Of a DNA stretch of 64,000 nucleotides, positions 18,428 to 27,742 are shown piece after piece. The stretch covers positions 1-64,000 of the forward strand of contig NZ_JAAILA010000039.1 in the NCBI RefSeq assembly GCF_010974825.1. The letters run 5' to 3'. How positions within the stretch are numbered: the first letter of the stretch is position 1; the number at the start of each line of letters is the position of its first letter. A program made the position numbers and the translations under genes. The DNA is from Aeromonas rivipollensis (GTDB lineage Bacteria; Pseudomonadota; Gammaproteobacteria; Enterobacterales; Aeromonadaceae). The notes below the pieces were generated by a model that saw only the letters and a list, made by a program, of their open reading frames with translations, ran no database searches and had not been told where the DNA came from.

Positions 18428-18580
18428 ATGCGCTTTACCAATGAAAACGGCGACACCATGACACTGGCAGACAATCTCACCCTGCATGAGCTGCTCGACA
18501 TGGGGGTCAGCATCTCGGTCTGTGAAGAGACGGATCCGGATCAGCAGATCTGGCTGGTGGAGCCGGAAGACGAGCACTGA
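18428..18580 (+). CDS. Small acidic protein of unknown function
   Basis: A 50-codon gene, starting ATG 18428 with AAGGAG about 11 bases upstream. The product is strongly acidic (ends VEPEDEH) with one Cys in SVCEE and a hydrophobic stretch LTLHELLDMGVSI. It lies 35 bases after the glycosyltransferase and immediately before a strong terminator, so it is the last gene of that operon. Codon use matches its neighbours. I do not recognise a family. Confidence 0.7.
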   Translation: MRFTNENGDTMTLADNLTLHELLDMGVSISVCEETDPDQQIWLVEPEDEH

Positions 18581-18597
18581 GACGCTATGGTTTTGAC

Positions 18598-18627
18598 GGC
18601 CCGCCCTCTGGGGCGGGCCATTTATTT
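18598..18627 (+). terminator. Terminator after the small acidic gene
   Basis: Stem GGCCCGCCC/GGGCGGGCC with a 3-4-base loop, followed by ATTTATTT. Confidence 0.85.
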
Positions 18628-18968
18628 CCATCCCTGCTCTGATTGGCAGCATGATCCGCTAGTTTCCCCCCCATACTCCCCGCTTTGTTTCCGGTCTGGT
18701 GACCAAGTCACTGAATGTTAATAGCTGTTTGAAATTTATGACTGTTCTGGTCAGACAAAGCCGTGGACAAGCGTTCACAAGCGGGTTAAGTTGGTTTTTC
18801 ACCCGCTTTTCGGGTGAATGATGGAAAAAACCTATTTTTCTACTATCGACGGCTCCGAACTCGCCTGGTCTGGATGCAGACAACAACAAGAGACGGATCG
18901 GCGCTGCCGGGAAGCAGCGGACTGTCGGTAGCTTTCGCTTAACGGAGCAAAGCCTGGAGGGCTTTATC
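18628..18968 (+). other. Long ilvI leader/promoter region without a gene
   Basis: About 340 bases, AT-richer than its surroundings between 18700 and 18850. It includes one small hairpin, TTCACCCG/CGGGTGAA (18798-18818), without a T run. I see no leucine-rich leader peptide, so ilvIH attenuation is not supported. The length fits a promoter with several activator sites (Lrp in E. coli), which I cannot identify by eye. Confidence 0.5.
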
Positions 18969-20687
18969 ATGGAGATGTTATCAGGCGCCCAGATGGTGGT
19001 TAGAGCGCTGGAAGATCAGGGAGTGGAGCACGTCTTTGGCTACCCTGGTGGCTCAGTGCTCGACATCTATGACGCTCTCTTCGAAAACGGCAAGATGGAG
19101 CATGTCCTGGTGCGGCACGAGCAGGCCGCGGTGCACATGGCGGACGGTTACGCCCGCTCCACCGGCAAGGTGGGCACTGTGCTGGTGACCTCGGGTCCCG
19201 GCGCCACCAACTGCATCACCGGCATCGCCACCGCCTACATGGACTCGATCCCCCTGGTGATCCTGTCCGGTCAGGTGCCGACCAGCATGATAGGGGAGGA
19301 CGCGTTCCAGGAGACCGACATGATCGGCATCTCCCGCCCTGTGGTGAAGCACAGCTTCCTGTGCAAGAAGGCCAGCGAGATTCCCGACGCCATCAAGAAG
19401 GCCTACTACATTGCCGCCAGTGGCCGCCCGGGGCCCGTGGTGGTGGACTTGCCCAAGGACGTGCAGAACCCGAAAGAGAAATTCCCCTACCAGTATCCCG
19501 AGTCCGTTTCCCTGCGTTCCTACAATCCGACCAAGGCCGGACACAAGGGCCAGATCAAGCGGGCCGCCAAGCTGCTGACCGAGGCGAGCCGCCCCGTCAT
19601 GTATGTGGGCGGTGGCGCCATCAACGCCAATGCGGATCACCTGGTGACCAAGCTGGCAGAGCTGTTGAACCTGCCGGTGACCACCACCCTGATGGGACTG
19701 GGGGCCTTCAGCGGCACCCATCCGCAATTCATCGGCATGCTGGGGATGCATGGCACCTTCGAAGCAAACAAGAGCATGCACAACGCGGATCTCATCTTCG
19801 CCGTGGGTGCCCGCTTCGATGACCGCGTCACCAACAACGTGAGCAAGTTCTGCCCCAACGCCACCATAGTCCACATCGACATAGACCCCACCTCCATCTC
19901 CAAGACGGTACAGGCCCATGTGCCCATCGTCGGCTCGGTGGAAACCGTGCTGGAGCAGATGCTGGAAGTGATCCGCGAGTGCGGCTTCGACAACGACAAG
20001 CAGGCGCTGGCGGACTGGTGGAGCCAGATTGATCAGTGGCGCTCCCGCAACTGCCTGGCCTACGAGACCCACCCCACCCTGATCAAGCCGCAGCAGGTGA
20101 TAGAGGCGCTCTACAAGGTGACCAAGGGGGAAGCCTTCGTCGCCTCCGACGTGGGTCAGCACCAGATGTTCGCCGCCCTCTACTATCCGTTTGCCAAACC
20201 GCGCCAGTGGATCAACTCCGGGGGCCTCGGCACCATGGGCTTCGGTATTCCGGCCGCCATGGGGGCCCAGTTTGCCAACCCGGATGCCGTGGTCTGCTGC
20301 GTCACCGGTGACGGCTCGGTGCAGATGAACATTCAGGAGCTCTCCACCTGCATGCAGTACGGGGTGCCCATCAAGATCATCTCCATCAACAACCGTGCGC
20401 TGGGCATGGTCAAGCAGTGGCAGAAGATGTTCTACGGCGGTCGTCACAGCCACTCCTACATGGAATCCCTGCCGGACTTCGTCAAGCTGGCGGAGGCCTA
20501 TGGCCACGTCGGCATCGCTGTGAGCGATCCGGCGGAGCTGGAGAGCGCCATGGAGAAGGCCTTCGCCATGAAGGATCGGCTGGTGTTCATGGATATCTCG
20601 GTCGACCCGGATGAGCACGTCTATCCGATGCAGATCAAGTTTGGTGCCATGGACGAGATGTGGCTGAGCAAGACGGAGAGAACCTGA
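18969..20687 (+). CDS. ilvI: Acetolactate synthase large subunit IlvI
   Basis: Encodes 572 residues, as in E. coli IlvI. It makes acetolactate and acetohydroxybutyrate in valine, leucine and isoleucine synthesis. The catalytic Glu lies in [16 protein letters not shown], the FAD/central region in [16 protein letters not shown], and the TPP/Mg motif is [18 protein letters not shown]...[14 protein letters not shown] (18956-18961) precedes ATG 18969 by 7 bases. The stop overlaps ilvH by one base. Confidence 0.97.
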   Translation: MEMLSGAQMVVRALEDQGVEHVFGYPGGSVLDIYDALFENGKMEHVLVRHEQAAVHMADGYARSTGKVGTVLVTSGPGATNCITGIATAYMDSIPLVILSGQVPTSMIGEDAFQETDMIGISRPVVKHSFLCKKASEIPDAIKKAYYIAASGRPGPVVVDLPKDVQNPKEKFPYQYPESVSLRSYNPTKAGHKGQIKRAAKLLTEASRPVMYVGGGAINANADHLVTKLAELLNLPVTTTLMGLGAFSGTHPQFIGMLGMHGTFEANKSMHNADLIFAVGARFDDRVTNNVSKFCPNATIVHIDIDPTSISKTVQAHVPIVGSVETVLEQMLEVIRECGFDNDKQALADWWSQIDQWRSRNCLAYETHPTLIKPQQVIEALYKVTKGEAFVASDVGQHQMFAALYYPFAKPRQWINSGGLGTMGFGIPAAMGAQFANPDAVVCCVTGDGSVQMNIQELSTCMQYGVPIKIISINNRALGMVKQWQKMFYGGRHSHSYMESLPDFVKLAEAYGHVGIAVSDPAELESAMEKAFAMKDRLVFMDISVDPDEHVYPMQIKFGAMDEMWLSKTERT

Positions 20688-21181
20688 TGAGGCATATCAT
20701 TTCAGTACTGCTGGAGAACGAATCCGGTGCCCTGAGTCGCGTGGTAGGTCTCTTCTCCCAGCGCGGCTACAACATCGAGACCCTGACGGTGGCCCCCACC
20801 GAGGATCCCACCCTGTCCCGCATGACAATCGTCACCATGGGTGACGAGCGGGTGCTGGAGCAGATCCAGAAGCAGCTGCACAAGCTGGTGGACGTGCTCA
20901 AGGTGTGTGACCTGAGCGAAGGGGAACACATAGAGCGGGAGATAGCCCTGGTCAAGGCGCGCGCCGCCGGTGGTGCCCGCGACGAGCTGAAACGACTGGC
21001 TGACATCTTCCGTGGCCAGATCGTCGACGTCACCCCGGAGCAGTACACGGTGCAGCTCGTCGGGACGAGTGAGAAGCTGGACGCCTTCATCAAGACTGCC
21101 GCCCAGACCAACGAGATCATCGAAGTGGTGCGCTCCGGCGTCTGCGGCATCTCCCGGGCCGACAAATCCCTGCGTCCCTGA
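20687..21181 (+). CDS. ilvH: Acetolactate synthase small regulatory subunit IlvH
   Basis: Encodes 164 residues (E. coli IlvH 163). An N-terminal ACT domain starts [34 protein letters not shown], which binds valine for feedback control; the C-terminal half (about 80-164) stabilises and activates the large subunit. The start ATG overlaps the ilvI stop (TGATG), so an upstream in-frame start inside ilvI is not needed. The pair ends at a terminator. Confidence 0.96.
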   Translation: MRHIISVLLENESGALSRVVGLFSQRGYNIETLTVAPTEDPTLSRMTIVTMGDERVLEQIQKQLHKLVDVLKVCDLSEGEHIEREIALVKARAAGGARDELKRLADIFRGQIVDVTPEQYTVQLVGTSEKLDAFIKTAAQTNEIIEVVRSGVCGISRADKSLRP

Positions 21182-21205
21182 TATCAGGGGCTGGTAACCT
21201 ATCCC

Positions 21206-21230
21206 AAAGGGGCTCTTCGGAGCCCTTTTT
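21206..21230 (+). terminator. Terminator of ilvIH
   Basis: Stem AAAGGGGCTC/GAGCCCTTT with one bulged G, UUCG-type loop and five T. Confidence 0.88.
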
Positions 21231-21240
21231 CATGGACGCA

Positions 21241-21531
21241 AGGGGAGGAGGGCGCTGGCTGGCGCTGTCATTTTCTTTCAAATGATCGGTAAACTATCCA
21301 CAAAAGCTGTGGAAAACTCTGTAGATTAGCGGTGTGTCTGGCGTTAGTTAGCTGATCTTAAAGGGATATTCTGATTTGATCCTGACTGGATCGCAATTGT
21401 GCAATCCCCCTGCGCGGGTGTGAGTGTTTGCTTATCGCCGGCTCCTTGCCAGGAGGCGTTCGCGGCCAGTCCGGCGGATCCTGCGAGGATCCGGATTTGA
21501 TCTCGCCGATCAACAGATCCCTGTCCGCCAT
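21241..21531. other. Gene-free region with GATC cluster and DnaA-box-like pair
   Basis: No gene is seen. Nine GATC sites fall within 21284-21519, five of them in 43 bases (21477-21519); about one would be expected. CTATCCACA (21294-21302) and, on the opposite strand, TTTTCCACA (21316-21308, a full match to TTWTNCACA) form an inverted pair 5 bases apart, beside an AT-rich stretch. These are the ingredients of a DnaA/SeqA-binding region, but the replication origin is normally elsewhere (by mnmG). Function unknown. Confidence 0.55.
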
Positions 21532-21559
21532 AAAAAAACCCGCCTCTCGGCGGGTTTTT
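21532..21559 (-). terminator. Terminator of ackA-pta
   Basis: Stem AAAAACCCGCC/GGCGGGTTTTT with loop TCTC; the minus strand ends in seven T. Confidence 0.92.
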
Positions 21560-21582
21560 CACAGGGTCAGCGCTGGGCGATA

Positions 21583-23736
21583 TTACTCGGCCTGGGCTGC
21601 CTGGATACCGGTCAGGGCTATGGTGTAGACGATGTCGTCCACCAGAGCGCCACGGGACAGGTCGTTGACCGGCTTGCGCATGCCTTGCAGCATGGGGCCG
21701 ATGGAGACCAGTTCTGCGGAACGCTGTACCGCCTTGTAGGTGGTGTTGCCGGTGTTCAGGTCCGGGAACACGAACACAGTCGCTTTACCTGCGACCGGTG
21801 AGTTCGGTGCCTTGGACTTGGCCACGTTCTCCATGATGGCCGCGTCGTACTGCAGCGGACCGTCGATGATGAGATCCGGGCGCTTGGCCTTGGCCAGCTC
21901 GGTCGCTTCACGCACTTTCTCTACGTCCGCGCCGGCGCCAGAGGTACCGGTGGAGTAGGATATCATGGCGACGCGCGGCTCGATGCCGAAGGCGGCAGCG
22001 GAGTCGGCGGACTGGATGGCGATCTCGGCCAGCTGTTCGGCGCTCGGGTCCGGGTTGATGGCGCAGTCACCATACACCAGCACCTGATCAGGCAGCAGCA
22101 TGAAGAAGATGGAGGAGATCAGGGACGAACCCGGGGCAGTCTTGATGATCTGCATCGGCGGACGAATGGTGTTGGCGGTGGTGTGCACGGCGCCGGAGAC
22201 CAGACCGTCCACTTCGCCACGCTCCAGCATCATGGTGCCCAGCACCACGTTGTCTTCCAGCTGTTCGCGGGCGACCACTTCGGTCATGCCCTTGTTCTTG
22301 CGCAGCTCGACCAGACGCGGCACGTAGCGCTCGCGCACTTCCAGCGGGTCGATGATCTCGACGCGATCGGTCAGTACCACACCCTGCTGTTCGGCGACGC
22401 GACGGATCTCTTCCGGGTTGCCCAGCAGCACCGGACGAGCGATGCCACGCTCGGCACAGATGGCGGCAGCCTTGATGGTCCGCGGCTCTTCCCCTTCCGG
22501 CAGCACGACGCGCTTGTTGGCCTGACGGGCCAGCTCGGTCAGCTGATAGCGGAAGGCCGGCGGGCTCAGGCGACGGGAGCGGGTGGACTTGGCAGAGAGA
22601 GACTCGATCCAGTGCTTGTCGATGTGGCCAGCCACATAGTCCTGCACCAGCTCGATACGCTCGCGGTCATCTTCCGGGATGTCGACGTTGAAGTTCTGCA
22701 GGCTGACGGCGGTCTGCCAGGTGTTGGTGCCGGTGATCATGATCGGCAGGCCGGTAGCCATGGCCTGTTGGCACAGGGCAATGACTTGCGGCTCAGGGTG
22801 ATAGTTGCCGGTCAGCAGCAGGGCACCCAGCTTGACGCCGTTCATGGCGGACAGGCAGGCGGAGACGATGACGTCGGAGCGATCGCCTGAGGTCACCAGC
22901 AGGCTGCCCGGACGGAAGTGCTCGATCATGTTATGGATGGAGCGGGCACAGAAGGTCACGGTCTGCAGGCGACGGCTGTCCAGCTCACCCTTGTGCAGGA
23001 TCTTGGCGGCCAGATGCTTGGCGAGATCCTTGGCGCGCGGGGCGATCAGCTGGGTGTTCCAGGGGATGCAGCCGAGGATGCGCAGCGGGCTCTTGCCGAA
23101 GACCTGCAGCACTTCCAGGTTGTGGGCGGAGTCGGAGGTGTGGTGATGGGCCTCGAACATCTCGGTCAGATCGGGGCGGGTCACGCCGTGCTCGTCAACC
23201 GGTGCACCCACCTTGTTGATCACGCAGCCCACGATACGCGGGTTGCTGACGCCACCGAAGTTGGAGCAGGCCAGCTCGATGCGCTCTTTGAGCTTCTGGC
23301 TGGAGTCGTTGCCCGGATGGGTCACGAACACCATGTCGGCATCCAGCGCCTTGGCGACGTCGTAGTTCAGCTTGTTGGCAAAGGGCTGCTTGTCGGTCGG
23401 GACCAGACCTTCGATCACCACCACTTCGGCACCGCTGCTCTTCACGTGCTCTTCGAAGCGAGCCACTATCTCTTCCAGCAGGATATCGGTGTTGCTGGAG
23501 GTGATCATGTTCTCGGCGTAGGAGAGGGCGAACGGCTCGGGCGGATTGATGTTGGCGGCGGCGCGGATCACGGCGGTGGAGCGCTCGGTACCGGTTTCAC
23601 CCGGACGCGGCTGGGCAACCGGTTTGAAGAAGCTGACATTGACACCGTGACGTTCCATGGCGCGAACGACGCCAAGGCTCACGGAAGTTACGCCGACACC
23701 AGTGCCGACCGGGATGAGCATAATAGTGCGTGCCAC
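21583..23736 (-). CDS. pta: Phosphate acetyltransferase Pta (long form)
   Basis: Encodes 717 residues, the three-domain form of enteric bacteria. It interconverts acetyl-CoA and acetyl phosphate. The N-terminal P-loop-like/DRTGG part starts [19 protein letters not shown]; the C-terminal catalytic domain (about 390-710) has [19 protein letters not shown] and [16 protein letters not shown]. It starts at GTG 23736 with AAGGGGT upstream; this start aligns with the known N-terminus. It follows ackA in one operon, 70 bases apart with a hairpin between. Confidence 0.96.
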   Translation of the reverse strand: MARTIMLIPVGTGVGVTSVSLGVVRAMERHGVNVSFFKPVAQPRPGETGTERSTAVIRAAANINPPEPFALSYAENMITSSNTDILLEEIVARFEEHVKSSGAEVVVIEGLVPTDKQPFANKLNYDVAKALDADMVFVTHPGNDSSQKLKERIELACSNFGGVSNPRIVGCVINKVGAPVDEHGVTRPDLTEMFEAHHHTSDSAHNLEVLQVFGKSPLRILGCIPWNTQLIAPRAKDLAKHLAAKILHKGELDSRRLQTVTFCARSIHNMIEHFRPGSLLVTSGDRSDVIVSACLSAMNGVKLGALLLTGNYHPEPQVIALCQQAMATGLPIMITGTNTWQTAVSLQNFNVDIPEDDRERIELVQDYVAGHIDKHWIESLSAKSTRSRRLSPPAFRYQLTELARQANKRVVLPEGEEPRTIKAAAICAERGIARPVLLGNPEEIRRVAEQQGVVLTDRVEIIDPLEVRERYVPRLVELRKNKGMTEVVAREQLEDNVVLGTMMLERGEVDGLVSGAVHTTANTIRPPMQIIKTAPGSSLISSIFFMLLPDQVLVYGDCAINPDPSAEQLAEIAIQSADSAAAFGIEPRVAMISYSTGTSGAGADVEKVREATELAKAKRPDLIIDGPLQYDAAIMENVAKSKAPNSPVAGKATVFVFPDLNTGNTTYKAVQRSAELVSIGPMLQGMRKPVNDLSRGALVDDIVYTIALTGIQAAQAE

Positions 23737-23769
23737 TTATTACCCCTTGTTCATTTTTTGGGATCAGGA

Positions 23770-23795
23770 AAAGGCCGCCCTGGGGCGGCCTTGCT
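23770..23795 (-). terminator. Intercistronic hairpin between ackA and pta
   Basis: Stem AAGGCCGCCC/GGGCGGCCTT with a 2-base loop and TTTTCC after it on the minus strand. It could partly stop transcription or protect ackA mRNA; which is not decided by sequence. Confidence 0.55.
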
Positions 23796-23806
23796 CTACA
23801 GCTAAT

Positions 23807-25009
23807 TTATGCGCCGACCAGTTCCAGCGCGTCGTGGGCGATGACCCACTCTTCGTTGGTCGGGATAACCAGGGCCTTGGTGGAGCCAGCCTTGGTGATC
23901 TCGCCACCCTTGCCGAAGCGTGCCTTCAGGTTGGCGTCGTGGTCGACGTCAAAGCCCAGCAGGCCCAGCTTGTTCAGGGTGATCTCACGGATCGGGGCGG
24001 AGTTCTCGCCGATGCCGCCGGTGAAGACCACGGCATCCAGACGACCGTCCATGGCGGCGGCGTAGGCGCCGATGTACTTGGCCAGACGGTAGCAGTACAC
24101 GTCCATGGCGCGCTTGGCTTCTTCCTTGCTGTCGTAGTTGTCTTCAACGAAACGGCAGTCGGAGGTGACTTCGGTCAGACCCTGCAGGCCGGATTCCTTG
24201 GTCAGCATGGTGTTGATCTCGGCGACGCTCATGCCCAGCTTGTCGTGCAGGAAGAAGATGATAGCCGGATCGATGTCACCGGAACGGGTACCCATCACCA
24301 GGCCTTCCAGCGGGGTCAGACCCATGGAGGTGTCGACGGATTTGCCGTTCTTGATGGCGCAGACGGAGCCGCCGTTGCCCAGGTGGCAGTTGATGATGTT
24401 CAGCTCTTCGACCGGCTTGTTCAGCTGCTTGGCGGCTTCCAGGCTGATGTAGTAGTGGCTGGTGCCGTGGGCGCCGTAGCGACGGATGCCGTTCTCTTTG
24501 TAGAGCTTGTACGGCAGGGCGTACAGGAAGGCTTCTTCCGGCATGGTCTGGTGGAAGGCGGTGTCGAACACGGCTACGTTCTTCTCGGCCAGCTCAGGGA
24601 AGACCTTGAGGGCGGCACGGATGCCGATCAGGTGAGCCGGGTTGTGCAGCGGAGCGTAAGGAATGGCGGCTTCGATACCGGCGATCACGTCTTTGCAGAT
24701 CCGCACGGAAGAAGTGAATTGCTCGCCGCCGTGTACCACGCGGTGGCCGATGGCAATCAGGTTCTTGGACAGTTCAGGGTTGAGCGGCAGGATCTTGTGG
24801 ACGATGTAGTCCAGTGCTTCCTGGTGAGCGGCACCGGCACCCAGATCGGCACTGCCCTTCTCGCCGTTGAGCTTCCACTTGATGCGGGCGTCGTCGAGGT
24901 TGAAGCACTCGGCCAGGCCGGACAGCAGATCATCACCGGTGGTTGCGTCAATGACAGCAAACTTCAGGGACGAGCTGCCACAGTTAAGAACAAGAACCAG
25001 CTTACTCAT
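23807..25009 (-). CDS. ackA: Acetate kinase AckA
   Basis: Encodes 400 residues, usual length. It makes ATP from acetyl phosphate and ADP in overflow and fermentative metabolism. It opens with the ASKHA phosphate-1 motif [16 protein letters not shown], has catalytic HRVVHGGE and [10 protein letters not shown], and the adenosine motif [18 protein letters not shown] 25009 follows AGGAT. It diverges from yfbV, as in E. coli, and is first in the ackA-pta operon. Confidence 0.97.
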   Translation of the reverse strand: MSKLVLVLNCGSSSLKFAVIDATTGDDLLSGLAECFNLDDARIKWKLNGEKGSADLGAGAAHQEALDYIVHKILPLNPELSKNLIAIGHRVVHGGEQFTSSVRICKDVIAGIEAAIPYAPLHNPAHLIGIRAALKVFPELAEKNVAVFDTAFHQTMPEEAFLYALPYKLYKENGIRRYGAHGTSHYYISLEAAKQLNKPVEELNIINCHLGNGGSVCAIKNGKSVDTSMGLTPLEGLVMGTRSGDIDPAIIFFLHDKLGMSVAEINTMLTKESGLQGLTEVTSDCRFVEDNYDSKEEAKRAMDVYCYRLAKYIGAYAAAMDGRLDAVVFTGGIGENSAPIREITLNKLGLLGFDVDHDANLKARFGKGGEITKAGSTKALVIPTNEEWVIAHDALELVGA

Positions 25010-25311
25010 GAATAAATCCTATCGCAGATTGGGTTGGGTTGGAGGATGCGCCGGACGCGGTGCGCCCAAAAACTATCAACTTATCCTTATGAGGGTTGGC
25101 AATCTGTTGCTTGCCCCTTGTATAGTGATACAAGACCCGGAATTCTGACGTCCCTGACAGGCCAGCAGCAAACCACTGGCGTAAAAATTGGGCGTACAAA
25201 GGATAACCTGATTGTTGAAAAATAACAAAGTCATCCTCAACCTTTGTTATTGCCTCTCAAATATTGTCGAGGTTTTGCCGTTAATACGTTCAAAAAGAGC
25301 TCGGAGGTAGT
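25010..25311. other. Divergent promoter region of ackA and yfbV
   Basis: Gene-free 302 bases that are AT-rich in the yfbV-proximal half. Besides the inverted repeat at 25221-25251 (separate entry) I see no further clear operator; promoters for both genes must lie here. Confidence 0.6.
25221..25251. promoter_or_regulatory. Perfect 10-bp inverted repeat, probable operator
   Basis: AATAACAAAG (25221-25230) and CTTTGTTATT (25242-25251) are exact inverted copies 11 bases apart. There is no T run, so it is not a terminator. It lies 60 bases before yfbV and 210 bases before ackA. The regulator is unknown. Confidence 0.55.
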
Positions 25312-25752
25312 ATGAGCATGAACATTTTTGGAACTAAATTACAGCAAGGCCGTCATTATATGACTCTTTGGCCGCGCCGTCCCGAGCTTAATTCCATGTT
25401 CCCGGAGAATCGGGTGATCAAGGCCACCGAGTTCGCCCTCAGGGTCATTCCGGCGCTCGCCGTGCTCAGCGTCATGCTGCAGTTCCAGTTCGGCGAGCTG
25501 CACTACTGGCCCTCCGTGATGGCCTCAGTGTTGTTCCTGCTCAGTCTGCCGCTGCAAGGCTATTACTGGCTCGGCCAGCGTGCCGATACCCGTCTCCCGC
25601 CCTCTCTCGCCAACTGGTACAGGGAGATCAACGGCAAGATGAACGAGCAGGGCGGTCATCGTCAGCTGGTGGCCCGACCCCGTTACGAGGAGCTGGCTGA
25701 CACCCTCAACGCCGCCTTCAAGCAGCTGGACAAATCCTTCCTCTACGAATAA
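25312..25752 (+). CDS. yfbV: Terminus macrodomain insulation protein YfbV (DUF412)
   Basis: Encodes 146 residues. It has the family N-terminus (FGTKLQQGRHYMTLWPRRPELN), then two membrane segments (about 45-60 and 68-88) and a cytoplasmic tail. In E. coli YfbV keeps the Ter macrodomain from interacting with its flanks; the same neighbour (ackA) is conserved. The start ATG 25312 follows GGAGG. It ends at a strong terminator. Confidence 0.93.
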   Translation: MSMNIFGTKLQQGRHYMTLWPRRPELNSMFPENRVIKATEFALRVIPALAVLSVMLQFQFGELHYWPSVMASVLFLLSLPLQGYYWLGQRADTRLPPSLANWYREINGKMNEQGGHRQLVARPRYEELADTLNAAFKQLDKSFLYE

Positions 25753-25767
25753 CCCCGGCAGGGGAGC

Positions 25768-25792
25768 AAAAGGCGCCACCAGGCGCCTTTTT
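25768..25792 (+). terminator. Terminator between yfbV and yfbU
   Basis: Stem AAAAGGCGCC/GGCGCCTTTT with a 4-base loop; T run on the plus strand, so mainly for yfbV, and possibly for converging yfbU. Confidence 0.88.
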
Positions 25793-25797
25793 CACAT

Positions 25798-26298
25798 TCA
25801 GGCGGCCAGCACCTTGCTGATCTCCTGGATGGAGAGCTTGTACTGACGGGGGCACTGACGCCAGGCCGCCAGCATGCGTTGGTACTTGTCGCGCATGGCG
25901 ATGTCGCTGGAAAGCTCGTCACAGGGGCAGGGCAGCTCGGGGAAGCGCTTGTCCACCTCCAGCAGGAAGCAGACATAATCCGCCAGTTCCCGCTCCTGGC
26001 TGCGGCTGTAGCCGTTGAAGGCCAGGCGGCTTTCGTTCACCTCGGCCCGGGTACCTGCGTCTAGGTTGCCCCAGGAGATGGCCAGAGCATGATGTAGTTC
26101 CAGGGTGTCCAGCACCTCCTGGCAGGTGGCAAGATCCAGATGGCCGAAGCTCTTCTCCAGCTCGAGGATCTGCAGGCAGTAGCCACGCTCGACTATGGTG
26201 CTGGCCCGCTGGTAAAACGCCGCCTTCTCCGGGTTGAGTTTGGCCAGGATCTCGTACTGATTGCTCAGGATCAGGCGTTCGGTATGGCTCATGTTCAT
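25798..26298 (-). CDS. yfbU: YfbU family protein
   Basis: Encodes 166 residues, mostly helical. It matches the YfbU/UPF0304 family by its start MNMSHTERLILSNQYEIL, ERGYCLQILELE, and the C-terminal KYQRMLAAWRQCPRQYKLS. I chose ATG 26298 by analogy with E. coli YfbU (MEM...); a second ATG lies 6 bases later, and the Shine-Dalgarno is weak. The E. coli protein is linked to mazF-mediated death in one report, but no molecular function is established. It converges with yfbV. Confidence 0.9.
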   Translation of the reverse strand: MNMSHTERLILSNQYEILAKLNPEKAAFYQRASTIVERGYCLQILELEKSFGHLDLATCQEVLDTLELHHALAISWGNLDAGTRAEVNESRLAFNGYSRSQERELADYVCFLLEVDKRFPELPCPCDELSSDIAMRDKYQRMLAAWRQCPRQYKLSIQEISKVLAA

Positions 26299-26467
26299 GG
26301 GCTGTCTCACTGGAAAATGAATCTGGGGCCACGTTAACCCATATCCAGGATGAATTTTTTGATCTGATAGGGGAGGTTGGCGAGAAAAACGGGGAGGAGG
26401 GCGCAATAGGGGCGCTGCTTTTGGCAGGACATTCCCGGCGCTTGCGCGGCAGAACAGGGGGGCAAAC

Positions 26468-26497
26468 GAACAGGGCCTGCATCTGCAGGCCCTGTTG
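26468..26497 (-). terminator. Hairpin after bcp
   Basis: Stem ACAGGGCCTGCA/TGCAGGCCCTGT with a 2-base loop, 25 bases after the bcp stop. The T run is weak (TTCGTTT), so it is only a probable terminator. Confidence 0.6.
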
Positions 26498-26519
26498 TCG
26501 TGTCTGAACTGGCGGGGCT

Positions 26520-26984
26520 TCAGCCCTTGACGAGGTCGAGCACCACCTGATGGTGATCGCTGGTCTTGAACTTGTCGAAGCGATGGGCCACCTTGCCCTC
26601 CTCATCGATGAGGAAGCTCAGCCGATGGATGCCGTCGTACTCCTTGCCCATGAACTTCTTCGGGCCCCAGACGCCAAAGGCATCGGCCACGGCGTGATCC
26701 TCATCGGCCAGCAGCCGGAAGTTCAGGCTGTCGCGCTCCTCGAACTTCTTCAGGCGCTTGGCCGGATCCGGGCTGATGCCGAGCACCACCACATTGAGGG
26801 CGGCCAGTTCGGCATTGACGTCCCGCAGGCCGCAGGCCTGGGTGGTGCAGCCCGGGGTCATCGCCTTGGGATAGAAATAGATGAGCACCTTCTTGCCCCG
26901 CAGGGAGGACAGACTGACCTGCTGACCATCCTGATCGGAGAGGGAGAAATCGGGGGCCTGAGTACCAACTTGTAGTGGTTGCAT
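26520..26984 (-). CDS. bcp: Thiol peroxidase Bcp (peroxiredoxin Q)
   Basis: Encodes 154 residues with the AhpC/TSA thioredoxin fold. The peroxidatic Cys is in YPKAMTPGCTTQAC; the second Cys, five residues later, is the resolving residue typical of the Bcp/PrxQ alpha class. It reduces hydrogen and organic peroxides with thioredoxin. GAGGAG precedes ATG 26984. It follows gcvR by 23 bases, as gcvR-bcp in E. coli, so the two are probably co-transcribed. Confidence 0.95.
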   Translation of the reverse strand: MQPLQVGTQAPDFSLSDQDGQQVSLSSLRGKKVLIYFYPKAMTPGCTTQACGLRDVNAELAALNVVVLGISPDPAKRLKKFEERDSLNFRLLADEDHAVADAFGVWGPKKFMGKEYDGIHRLSFLIDEEGKVAHRFDKFKTSDHHQVVLDLVKG

Positions 26985-27007
26985 GGGGTCTCCTCGGATA
27001 AACGCCG

Positions 27008-27541
27008 TCAGGCGTATTTGTGATTGACGATGAACTCGAATGACTCGGCACCCAGTTCACGACAGAAATCGGCGAAGGCCGTTTTCGAGTCGGCCGCCTC
27101 GCCCTGCTTGGCCTGATTGAGCTGGAAATTGGCCTTGAGCAGGTTGAAGGGTTGCTGCTCGAGGGTGACGGTCTGCATGGCCTGGATATCCCAGCCGTGA
27201 TCGCTGAAGAACTGGGTGCACTGGCTTACGATGCCCGGCTGATCCCGGATCAGTACTTCGGCGCTGGCGCTGATGTCATATTGCAGGGAGTGGTGGCGCT
27301 CGGTGCGCTTCATCATGGTGATGAGATCCCACTCCTGGCTGCGGAGGGGGAGGCTTATCTCAAGCTGCATCAGGCTGTTCCAGTCACCGGACAACAGCAT
27401 GATGAAAGTGAATTCGTTACCGAAGATGCCAAGACGGCTGTCGACAATGTTGCAACCGCAGCCACTGACGTGACGGGTAACCTCATTGACGATGCCAGGC
27501 CTGTCCGTGCCGATGGCCGTTACGACCAGGTAGTGAGTCAT
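27008..27541 (-). CDS. gcvR: Glycine cleavage system repressor GcvR
   Basis: Encodes 177 residues with two ACT domains (about 1-80 and 90-170): YLVVTAIGTDRPGIVNEVTRHVSGCGCNIVDSRL and VLIRDQPGIVSQCTQFFSDHGWDI. In E. coli GcvR binds GcvA and glycine rather than DNA, keeping gcvTHP off. I chose ATG 27541, which has a GA-rich Shine-Dalgarno; an in-frame start at 27559 would add six residues. It diverges from dapA, the usual neighbour. Confidence 0.93.
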   Translation of the reverse strand: MTHYLVVTAIGTDRPGIVNEVTRHVSGCGCNIVDSRLGIFGNEFTFIMLLSGDWNSLMQLEISLPLRSQEWDLITMMKRTERHHSLQYDISASAEVLIRDQPGIVSQCTQFFSDHGWDIQAMQTVTLEQQPFNLLKANFQLNQAKQGEAADSKTAFADFCRELGAESFEFIVNHKYA

Positions 27542-27742
27542 AAATCGTCTCTCGTCCATTTATTGCGAATGCGGTGACAGCGAGCGCGCTTGGCGGGCAT
27601 GACGCCCTGCTCCGGGCCCTGTCCTGCCCTCGTGCATCCATACGTTTTGTGGCGGATGGTAACACGGCTTGTCCCTTGCCTCCCTTGTTTTTCAAAAGGG
27701 GCAGCTTTACCATTACGCCCCTGAAAATCGGGAGAAATATCC

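Noticed and set aside
18628-18968. Attenuator and leader peptide for ilvIH
   Set aside because: No short frame rich in Leu/Val/Ile codons and no terminator with T run precede ilvI.
21284-21519. Chromosomal replication origin
   Set aside because: GATC cluster and DnaA-like boxes are present, but no mnmG, rnpA, dnaA or 13-mer AT repeats lie near, and only two box-like sites are seen.
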